Assembly: GCA_005777185.1 (NCBI GenBank)
Contig: SXNL01000038.1
Location: 1 to 56,832 of the forward strand
Length of the DNA stretch: 56,832 nucleotides
Direction of reading: 5' to 3'
DNA from: Myxococcales bacterium
GTDB taxonomy: Bacteria; Myxococcota_A; Polyangia; Polyangiales; Polyangiaceae
Numbering within the stretch: the first letter of the stretch is position 1; the number at the start of each line of letters is the position of its first letter. Positions 51,232-56,832 of the stretch are shown piece by piece. The notes beneath the pieces are model-generated. The model did not search any database, was not told where the DNA came from, and was given only the letters and a program-made list of their open reading frames with translations. The position numbers were made by a program, and so were the translations under genes.

Positions 51232-52491
51232 ATGCGAACCTTCCTCGCCTTTGGCGCCTCGTGCGCTCTCCTCGCCGCCACCTCCTCTTCCCGCGCCGAC
51301 GCGCCCCGCGCGACCGACGACATCGGGACCACGCCCGCCCGCTCGTACGCGCCGCCGGCCGCCAAGTCGGCGCCCGACCGCGCCGAGCCCGCCGCCGAGC
51401 TTGCAGGCTCGAACGGCCCCCGCCTCGAGCGCTACCGCCACATCGACGCGCCCATCGCCTCGGAGCCGCCGGGCGACTGGGCGGTCCTCCACGCTGGGCT
51501 TCGCCCGCACATCGGCCGCTTCGCCGGCGTCGGGACGCTCGCGGTCGCGCACGCGCGCACGGAGCGGTTCTACGGGGGTTTCTCCCTGTCCGCGATCCGC
51601 AACGACGCGGGCACGCACGTCGGCCTCGCCCAGCTCGCGCTGGGCCGCAACCTCTCCGACACGTTCGGCGGGGGGGTGCAGCTCGGTCTGACGGAGAACC
51701 GCGCCCGGACCTTCCTGGGCCTCGGCCAGACGACCCTCGGGTACAACCGGGCGGGGGATCTGACGGGCGTGTACCAGCTCGCGGCGTACAACCGCGCGCG
51801 TGTCTTCCAGGGCGTCCTCCAGCTCGGCGCGTACAACCGGACCGACGACGACTTCACCGGGGTGGTGCAGCTCGGCGCGTTCGATCACGCGCGCCGGGAC
51901 TTCAGCGGCCTCGCGCAGATCGGCGCGGTCTCGGCCACGGGCCCGGACCTCATCGGCGAGCCTCACAGGTCGAACCGCTTCGCCGGCCTCGCGCAGATCG
52001 GCGCCGCGAGCTCGGTGGACGGCAACTTCTACGGGCTCACGCAGATCGGGATGGCGAGCATGACGTCGAGCAACTTCCGCGGGCTCTTCCAGCTCGGCGG
52101 GCTCGCGGCGTACGCGAACGACTTCGGCGGGCTCGCGCAGATCGGCGCGGGGGTCCTGTCGGAGCGATCCCGCGGGGGGCAGATCGGCGCTGTCGCGATC
52201 GCCTTCACGGAGCACACGGGCCTCCAGCTCGGGGGTCTAGGGAACTACGCTCGATCCGTCGACGGGGCCCAGGTCGGCGTCGCGAACCTCGGGGAGCGCG
52301 TCCGCGGCGTACAGTTCGGGCTGTTCAACCACGCGCAGAGCCTCCGCGGCGTGCAGATCGGGCTGGTCAACCACGCCGACGACGGCGTGCTCCCCTGGAC
52401 GGCGCTCCTGAACATGGGCTTCGGGGATGGCGACGGCGGCGGCCCGGAGGACTTCGAGGATCGGCGCGCGAAGCAGGCCGCCCGTCGCTGA
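51232..52491 (+). CDS. exported surface-repeat protein (LA_2272-like beta-solenoid)
   Basis: 419 residues with a signal peptide (RTFLAFGASCALLAATSSSRA). From about residue 100 it is built of repeats of roughly 18-23 residues of the form GLxQLGAxNxxxxDFxG, with variants GLAQIGAASSVDGNFYG and QFGLFNHAQSLRGVQIGLVNHA. At least twelve units can be counted, ending with GVQIGLVN-type units like the LA_2272 surface-repeat family. Such repeats fold as a right-handed solenoid. It follows the ECF sigma gene and converges on the enoyl-CoA hydratase with 2 bases between. Location on the cell surface is inferred. Confidence 0.78.
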   Translation: MRTFLAFGASCALLAATSSSRADAPRATDDIGTTPARSYAPPAAKSAPDRAEPAAELAGSNGPRLERYRHIDAPIASEPPGDWAVLHAGLRPHIGRFAGVGTLAVAHARTERFYGGFSLSAIRNDAGTHVGLAQLALGRNLSDTFGGGVQLGLTENRARTFLGLGQTTLGYNRAGDLTGVYQLAAYNRARVFQGVLQLGAYNRTDDDFTGVVQLGAFDHARRDFSGLAQIGAVSATGPDLIGEPHRSNRFAGLAQIGAASSVDGNFYGLTQIGMASMTSSNFRGLFQLGGLAAYANDFGGLAQIGAGVLSERSRGGQIGAVAIAFTEHTGLQLGGLGNYARSVDGAQVGVANLGERVRGVQFGLFNHAQSLRGVQIGLVNHADDGVLPWTALLNMGFGDGDGGGPEDFEDRRAKQAARR

Positions 52492-52493
52492 GC

Positions 52494-53288
52494 CTACCGA
52501 GCGCGGAAGACGGGCTTCTTCTTCGAGGTGTACGCGGCCAGGCCCTCCTTCGCGTCCGCGGACGCGAAGAGCTCGGCCTGCAGCTCGCGCTCGAAGGCGA
52601 GCCCCTGCTCCAGGGCCATCTCGCCGCCGCTCTGCACAGCACGCTTGATGCGGCCGACCGCCATGGCCGGCCCGGCGGGAGGGCAGAAGCCGTGCGCGTA
52701 CTCCTTCACCTTCTTCAGGAACTCCTCCTGGGAAGGACCCTCCCAGACCTTGTTGACCAGGCCGCTCGCGAGGGCCTGGTTGGGATCGAGCTTCTCGCCC
52801 TCGATCATGAGCTCGATGGCTCGAGCCTTCCCGAGGAGGCGGGCGAGCCGCTGGGTCCCCCCGGTTCCGGGGAGGACGCCGAGCTGCACCTCGGGGAGGC
52901 CGAGCTGGAACTCACCCGCGCGCGCGATGCGGAGATCGCACGCCAGCGCGATCTCGAGGCCTCCCCCGACGCAGTGGCCGTTGATCGCGGCGATGCAGAG
53001 CTTGGGCGTCTGCTCGAGGCGTGAGAGCGTCTCGTTCGCGTGCAGGCAGAAGTAGTACTTGAAGGCGAGATCGGCCTCCTTCAGCATGTTGATGTTCGCG
53101 CCGGCGCTGAAGTACTTCTCGCCGTGCCCTGTGAGGACGATCACGTGGACGTCGTTGTCGAAGCGCGCCTCGAGGATCCACGAGTCGAGCTCCTTCAGCA
53201 TCTCGTAGCTGTAGGCGTTGACGGGGGGATCGTTCAGGGAGATGAGGGCGACGCCCTTCTCGGTGGTGTAGTCGACGAGGGTTCCCAT
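52494..53288 (-). CDS. enoyl-CoA hydratase/isomerase family protein
   Basis: 264-residue crotonase-fold enzyme. Oxyanion-hole segment KYFSAGANINML, then INGHCVGGGLEIALACDLRIA with the first catalytic Glu and QLGLPEVQLGVLPGTGGTQRLARLLG with the second, matching Glu144/Glu164 of the mammalian hydratase, so hydratase activity is likely. Typical end: KKKPVFRAR. ATG 53288 is chosen over a longer in-frame start. It is a single gene, oriented against both neighbours; fatty acid or branched-chain oxidation are possible roles. Confidence 0.92.
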   Translation of the reverse strand: MGTLVDYTTEKGVALISLNDPPVNAYSYEMLKELDSWILEARFDNDVHVIVLTGHGEKYFSAGANINMLKEADLAFKYYFCLHANETLSRLEQTPKLCIAAINGHCVGGGLEIALACDLRIARAGEFQLGLPEVQLGVLPGTGGTQRLARLLGKARAIELMIEGEKLDPNQALASGLVNKVWEGPSQEEFLKKVKEYAHGFCPPAGPAMAVGRIKRAVQSGGEMALEQGLAFERELQAELFASADAKEGLAAYTSKKKPVFRAR

Positions 53289-53480
53289 GGGATCTGACGA
53301 CTTTCGCGCATGGAGCGGCCCCCGGTCAAGAAGGGGCACCGGCCTCGAAGAGGCCGCACGGCGCGCGTTTGCAGCCGGTGAGTTGCCAAATTGTCCGGGA
53401 TCGCGCTAACTGACGCCGGAATGCACGGCCGTGCCCTCGTGTTGGCGCGCCGGGGACGAAGGAGACAGAAGGACCCATCG

Positions 53481-53963
53481 ATGACGCTTCTCAGGACGCT
53501 GTGCCTCCCGATCCTTGGCCTCGCCCTCGGCCTCACCGGCTGCGGGACGACGATGATCCCCAACACCGACGTCGAGGACAACAGCAAGAACCGCAAGGTC
53601 GTCTCGTACTGCGAGCAGTACCGCCACGCCGTCGAGGAGAAGAACGTGGGGCTCCTGCTCCAGATGGCCCACGAGCGCTACCTCGAGGACGGTGGCAACA
53701 CGTCGACCACCGACGACATCGACTACGGCGGCCTGCGGGAATACCTGACGACCCAGTTCGTCAAGACCCAGCAGATCCGCTACGAGGTGCGCTACCGCCG
53801 CATCACGTTCACCCAGGCGGACAAGATACTTGTAGATTACACATATTCGGCCAGCTACAAGATCCCGGGCGTCAGCAAGGAGGAGTGGCGCCACACCGTG
53901 GCGGACAACCGCCTCGTGCTCGTCCCCACCGGGGAATCGTACAAGATCCTGAGCGGCATGTGA
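53481..53963 (+). CDS. exported NTF2-like lipoprotein
   Basis: 160 residues with a lipoprotein signal (Cys21, LTGC). The mature domain has an N-terminal helix (SYCEQYRHAVEEKNVGLLLQM) and then curved-strand segments (YEVRYRRITFTQADKILVDYTYSASYKIPG), consistent with an NTF2-like cone fold; no catalytic residues can be named. An AT-rich run of unusual codons lies at 53829-53846. The stop shares GTGA with the metallophosphoesterase start, so the two are coupled. ATG 53481 has AAGGA about 8 bases before. Confidence 0.78.
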   Translation: MTLLRTLCLPILGLALGLTGCGTTMIPNTDVEDNSKNRKVVSYCEQYRHAVEEKNVGLLLQMAHERYLEDGGNTSTTDDIDYGGLREYLTTQFVKTQQIRYEVRYRRITFTQADKILVDYTYSASYKIPGVSKEEWRHTVADNRLVLVPTGESYKILSGM

Positions 53964-55144
53964 CCCTGGTCCTCGCGCACGTCTCCGATCTGCACGTGTC
54001 GGCCTTCGGCGATACCTTCCACGATCGGCTGAAGATGGTGCGTCGCTCGGCCCGGATCGCGGACACGGCCGACGCGCGCTGGGAGGTCGCCTGGGCCGAG
54101 TCCGGGTGGCGCGTACTCCGCGAGATCGGCCGCAGGAGTCCCAAGGTCGCGCTCGTCGATCCCGACGGGTACGCGCACCCGATCCCCCCGAAGAAGGGCG
54201 AGCGCGGAACCGACAAGGTCGAGCGAGGCGCGCGGCGCGCGTGCCGTCTGGAGGCCCGGCGCGCGGACACCCTCGCGGCCAGCCTGCCGCGGTCGGGCGC
54301 GGTCGACATCCTGCTCGAGGCGACGCCGAGCAACGTGAACGTCCGCCTCCTTCGCGCGGCGCGCGAGGTCGGCCCGGACACGAACATCGTGATCGTGACC
54401 GGGGACCTCACCGACGACGGCGCCGGCCACGCGCTCGTGCGCGCCGCGTTCCAGAGCCACGCGGGCAGGGAGCGTCTGCTCTGCGTCCCTGGCAATCATG
54501 ACCGGTACCTGTTCCCGATGCAGGGGAGCGAGCGCCCGCGCCCGACCCACGAGTCGAAGGCGCTCTCGTGGCGCGCGTTCATGGAGTCGACGGGCACCGT
54601 CCCGGAGCCCTGTGGGGCGTGGGTGCGCGCGTTCCCGGAGGGGGACTGCGTGATCCTCGGCCTCGACTCGTGCCGGCGTCAGCGGCGGTTCTACCGGCAC
54701 AACGGGTCGGTCGGCGAGGAGCAGCTCGCCTTCGCCCGGGCGATCGCGGCGCGGGATCCCTGGCGAAGCGCGCGGCACCGGCTCGTGCTTCTGCACCACC
54801 ACGTGGTCCCCCTGCCGGTCGGCGTCGGGCGGGGCGCGCCGAGCGAGATCGGGATGCGGCTCGACGACAGCAAGGCTGCGGCGGCGTGCTTCGAGGAGAT
54901 CGGCGCGACGCTGGTGCTCCACGGGCACCGGCACGTCAGCGAGCGGCGTCAGCCGGCGGGCGCGAGCTTCACGATCCTGTCGGCGCCGTCCTTGACCCTG
55001 GGCTGCAAGAGCGGGGACGCTCCCTCGTACTGGCGGATCGAGCTGGACGACCGCGCACACGTCGAGCGCCGGAAGATCCCCTTCGCGAACGCCCACGGCG
55101 AGGAGGCCGAGGCCGACCTCGTGGCGGCGGAGGACGAAGCCTAG
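53960..55144 (+). CDS. calcineurin-like metallophosphoesterase with a large insertion
   Basis: 394 residues, no signal peptide. The metal-binding set is complete: HVSDLHVS (near residue 8), VTGDLTDDG (about 140), VPGNHDRY, LLHHHVVP and VLHGHRHVSE. Between the first and second motifs there is an insertion of about 90 residues beyond the family norm, rich in Arg, Lys and Pro (for example PKVALVDPDGYAHPIPPKKG). This could recognise substrate. The start is GTG 53960, overlapping the lipoprotein stop. Substrate unknown; UDP-hydrolase, phosphodiesterase and similar roles are open. Confidence 0.85.
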   Translation: MTLVLAHVSDLHVSAFGDTFHDRLKMVRRSARIADTADARWEVAWAESGWRVLREIGRRSPKVALVDPDGYAHPIPPKKGERGTDKVERGARRACRLEARRADTLAASLPRSGAVDILLEATPSNVNVRLLRAAREVGPDTNIVIVTGDLTDDGAGHALVRAAFQSHAGRERLLCVPGNHDRYLFPMQGSERPRPTHESKALSWRAFMESTGTVPEPCGAWVRAFPEGDCVILGLDSCRRQRRFYRHNGSVGEEQLAFARAIAARDPWRSARHRLVLLHHHVVPLPVGVGRGAPSEIGMRLDDSKAAAACFEEIGATLVLHGHRHVSERRQPAGASFTILSAPSLTLGCKSGDAPSYWRIELDDRAHVERRKIPFANAHGEEAEADLVAAEDEA

Positions 55145-55208
55145 TCCGGCGGTTCGGGGCCGAGCCGAAGACTTGGCCTTGCCCCTCGGCCTCCGCTATG
55201 GGGACGGG

Positions 55209-55652
55209 ATGCGCCCCCTCGCTCCTCCGCTCGCGGCGATCGCCCTCGCGGCCGTGATCGTCGCGTCGGGTTTCACCGGGTGTACTTCGTCGGCGGTCGC
55301 GGTGGAGTCGTGCCGCCAGATCGAGGAGGCGCGCTGCAAGCGCGCTCCGGGCTGCAACATCCCGATGTCTCCTCCCGTCCATGACGAGGGGGGGGGCCGC
55401 GACGTCGAGGCCTGCATCCGCTTCTACCGCGACGCATGCCTCCATGGCTTCGAGGCCAACGCCGATCGCGGCACCATCGAGGTGCGCGCGTGCGTCGCGG
55501 CGATCTCCACGGCGGACTGCAGCGTCGTGAAGAGCCCGCAGACCCACCCCGACTGCGCGTTCCTCACGCCGCCACCGCCGCCGCCGGTCCCGGCCGCCGA
55601 CGCGGCGAGCGACGCCGCCGCCGCACCGGTCCCGGACGCGGCGGGCGGGTGA
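55209..55652 (+). CDS. Cys-rich exported lipoprotein with P6 tail
   Basis: 147 residues. Lipoprotein signal with Cys25 (FTGC). The mature part has nine further Cys (CRQIEEARCKRAPGC; ACIRFYRDAC; ACVAAISTADC; DCAFL), a run of six Pro and an Asp/Ala tail. The end motif C-x8-C...C-x-F then P6 is shared with the 37176-37613 product. A G9 run at 55388-55396 codes for Gly-Gly-Gly. The stop overlaps the nucleotidyltransferase start by GTGA. Function unknown; disulfide-stabilised exported domain inferred. Confidence 0.72.
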   Translation: MRPLAPPLAAIALAAVIVASGFTGCTSSAVAVESCRQIEEARCKRAPGCNIPMSPPVHDEGGGRDVEACIRFYRDACLHGFEANADRGTIEVRACVAAISTADCSVVKSPQTHPDCAFLTPPPPPPVPAADAASDAAAAPVPDAAGG

Positions 55653-56512
55653 CCACGCGGGCCTTCGTGCTCGCGGCGGGGTTGGGGACGCGCCTCGGCG
55701 CGCTCACGAAGCAGCTCCCGAAGCCGCTCGTTCCCGTCGGGGATCGGCCCGCGATCGCTCACGTCGTGGACGCGATCCGCGCCGGGGGGATCGGGGACAT
55801 CACGGCGAACGTGTTTCACGGCAGGGATGCCCTCGTCGCGTGGCTCGGGGCAGCCGGCGTCCGCGCGAGCGTCGAGGACGAGCTGCTCGGAACAGCGGGC
55901 GGCCTGCTGCAGGCCACGCACGGGCGCGAGGCGGGCGCGGTCCTCGTCTACAACGCGGATGTCTTCGCGCCGTCGCTCGACGTGGGCGCCCTGCTGCGCG
56001 AGCATGGGCGAGGTGGTCACGACGCCACCCTCGTCGTCCGGCGTGCGTCGCCGGGCACGGTCGGGAACGTGGGGATCGGTCGCGAGGGGAGGGTGGTCCG
56101 CCTGAGGACCACGCGCGTCTCGGAGGACCCCGAGATCGTCGCGGGCGAGTTCCTCGGCGTCCATGTCCTCGAGCCGGCGTTCACGCTACCGCGGCGCGGC
56201 TGCGTCGTGGGCGACGTGTACCTGGCGAGTCCTGGGCGCGCGCTCCACGCGTTCCTCCACGACGAGCCGACCTGGGACGTGGGGACCCCCGCGTCGTACC
56301 TCGACGCGAACCTCGGGTGGCTGGCCCGGACCGCGTCACGGGTGTTCCTCGGCGCGGGGGCGTCCGTCGTGGGCGCGGCGGATCTCGTCGTCGCTGGCGC
56401 GGGCGCACGCGCGCGAGGCCGCCTCGAACGCGTCGTCCTGTGGCCAGGTGCCTCCTTCGACGGCGACCTCCGCGATGCGATCGTGACGCCATCCGGCGTG
56501 GTCGCCGCCTAG
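55649..56512 (+). CDS. sugar-1-phosphate nucleotidyltransferase
   Basis: Rossmann-like transferase of 287 residues that couples a sugar-1-phosphate to NTP. The signature FVLAAGLGTRLGALTKQLPKPLVPVGDRP lies at the N-terminus, then ELLGTAGGLLQA and LVYNADVF (metal-binding Asp), and VGDVYL near the end of the core. The C-terminal part ends with short hexapeptide-like stretches (GAGASVVGAADLVVAGAGA). It resembles MurU/mannose-1-phosphate guanylyltransferases; the exact sugar and nucleotide cannot be told. GTG 55649 overlaps the previous stop. A short hairpin-forming GGGGTGCCCC at 56555-56564 follows the gene. Confidence 0.88.
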   Translation: MTTRAFVLAAGLGTRLGALTKQLPKPLVPVGDRPAIAHVVDAIRAGGIGDITANVFHGRDALVAWLGAAGVRASVEDELLGTAGGLLQATHGREAGAVLVYNADVFAPSLDVGALLREHGRGGHDATLVVRRASPGTVGNVGIGREGRVVRLRTTRVSEDPEIVAGEFLGVHVLEPAFTLPRRGCVVGDVYLASPGRALHAFLHDEPTWDVGTPASYLDANLGWLARTASRVFLGAGASVVGAADLVVAGAGARARGRLERVVLWPGASFDGDLRDAIVTPSGVVAA

Positions 56513-56586
56513 AGCCAATGCCGATCGGTTAGGCGCGATCCAGCGCAAGAGAAGGGGTGCCCCTACTCGCCGCGCTGCGCGCGTCG

Positions 56587-56702
56587 GTCTCCCCCAAATC
56601 GCGCGCTACGCGCGCTCAAGAGCTGTCCAACAATTGCCCGGGGCTGCCCTTCGTTGACGGGAGAGGGCGCGCGCAATTTTGGACAGCTCTTCAGGGGGAG
56701 AC
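56587..56702. repeat. nested imperfect inverted repeat, MITE-like
   Basis: Inner arms: 56618-56637 and 56673-56691 pair over 13 plus 6 bases with one bulged C, around a 35-base centre; this core is 74 bases. Outer arms: GTCTCCCCC at 56587-56595 pairs with 56694-56702. Between the left arms lies another short GCGCG...CGCGC palindrome. The structure is typical of a small non-autonomous mobile repeat or an intergenic palindromic element; no target-site duplication is obvious. Confidence 0.65.
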
Positions 56703-56716
56703 GAAGAGGTTCCGGT

Positions 56717-56832
56717 AGCCCCGCGCAGACCTCACCCTCCCGGCCTCGCTCTCCCTGAAGGGAGAGGGAGGAGCGCGCGAGCCCCGCGCAGACCTCACCC
56801 TCCCGGCCTCGCTCTCCCTGAAGGGAGAGGGA
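56717..56832 (+). repeat. direct repeat, two identical 53-base units
   Basis: 56717-56769 and 56780-56832 are identical, separated by 10 bases (period 63). Each unit contains a perfect 7-bp hairpin CTCTCCC-TGAA-GGGAGAG. The second unit ends exactly at the window edge. It looks like a REP-type tandem extragenic repeat. Confidence 0.85.

Larger units (their letters stand above)
56513..56832. other. 320-base non-coding right edge with repeats
   Basis: No gene is visible. It contains a nested inverted repeat (56587-56702) and a direct repeat pair (56717-56832) that runs to the edge of the window. Whether the repeats continue beyond it is unknown. Confidence 0.8.

Noticed and set aside
50595-53024. 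809-codon plus-strand frame over the second sigma gene and solenoid gene
   Set aside because: Arg-rich shadow in the wrong frame; the sigma factor and solenoid frames carry clear domains.

Overview
The window is a contiguous piece of a very GC-rich chromosome (about 70% by eye), densely coding on both strands, with no prophage, IS transposase, CRISPR array, rRNA or tRNA visible. Its content points to a myxobacterium (Myxococcota, most likely the Polyangia/Sorangiineae side; this is an inference). Evidence is a myxobacterial Cys-rich repeat lipoprotein, an AgmX/PglI-type C-terminal domain, large exported TPR proteins, many Cys-rich lipoproteins and ECF sigma factors.

Layout. 0-5 kb: housekeeping block with the tail of a probable bL25 gene, pth, rpsF-rpsR-rplI, a terminator hairpin, dnaB, and an ArsA/GET3-like ATPase. 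5-10.4 kb: era and der, coupled by a 4-nt overlap on the minus strand, diverge from a large GT39-type membrane glycosyltransferase. 10.4-14.9 kb (minus): ECF sigma factor, anti-sigma factor with a zinc finger and a periplasmic repeat region, an unknown protein, and a Cys-rich lipoprotein. 15.3-27.2 kb (plus): envelope gene cluster coding for an OmpA-like protein, two exported TPR/coiled-coil proteins (791 and 1415 aa), a TPR lipoprotein, a 79-aa exported protein, a degenerate TolQ/ExbB-like protein and an FHA-like/TM/PglI-tail protein. Its order resembles the gltD-gltE-gltF-gltG part of the Myxococcus gliding machinery. 27.5-30.5 kb: a beta-barrel porin and a short Wza-like OPX lipoprotein, i.e. 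a polysaccharide export pair, behind a good sigma70-like promoter.

30.5-39.6 kb: asparaginase overlapping tail-to-tail with an AI-2E-type permease, then six genes (mazG, DUF885 peptidase, rlmN, three envelope proteins) chained by five consecutive 4-nt start/stop overlaps, then lgt. 39.6-42.9 kb (minus): a peroxide/iron operon of Fur/PerR-type regulator under its own Fur-box-like operator, rubrerythrin, a GlpC-like Fe-S protein, DUF3501 and a hotdog thioesterase. 43-46.2 kb: a fatty acyl-AMP ligase (minus), then an 87-aa conserved-looking protein and a RluD-type pseudouridine synthase (plus). 46.2-50.4 kb: peroxiredoxin, flippase-like LPG synthase-type membrane protein and a tiny TM protein (minus), divergent from a MoxR ATPase and a QEGLA/HExxxH metallopeptidase-like protein. 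50.5-56.5 kb: second ECF sigma factor, a surface-repeat beta-solenoid-like protein, enoyl-CoA hydratase (minus), lipoprotein plus metallophosphoesterase, Cys-rich lipoprotein plus sugar nucleotidyltransferase. 56.5-56.8 kb: non-coding repeats.

The most unusual signals are: (1) a C10 homopolymer in the TPR lipoprotein gene at 24570-24579, where the frame must change for the protein to end normally, otherwise it fuses to the next exported protein; (2) the compact Glt-like cluster placed directly beside a polysaccharide export pair; (3) an AT-rich perfect inverted repeat made of very rare codons inside a signal peptide (37643-37663); (4) a near-consensus Fur box in a GC-rich genome at 42905-42923; (5) a pair of related Cys-rich exported proteins with a shared C-terminal motif and P6 tail; (6) inverted and direct repeats at the right edge. 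All functional statements rest on motif recognition by eye; no database search was run.
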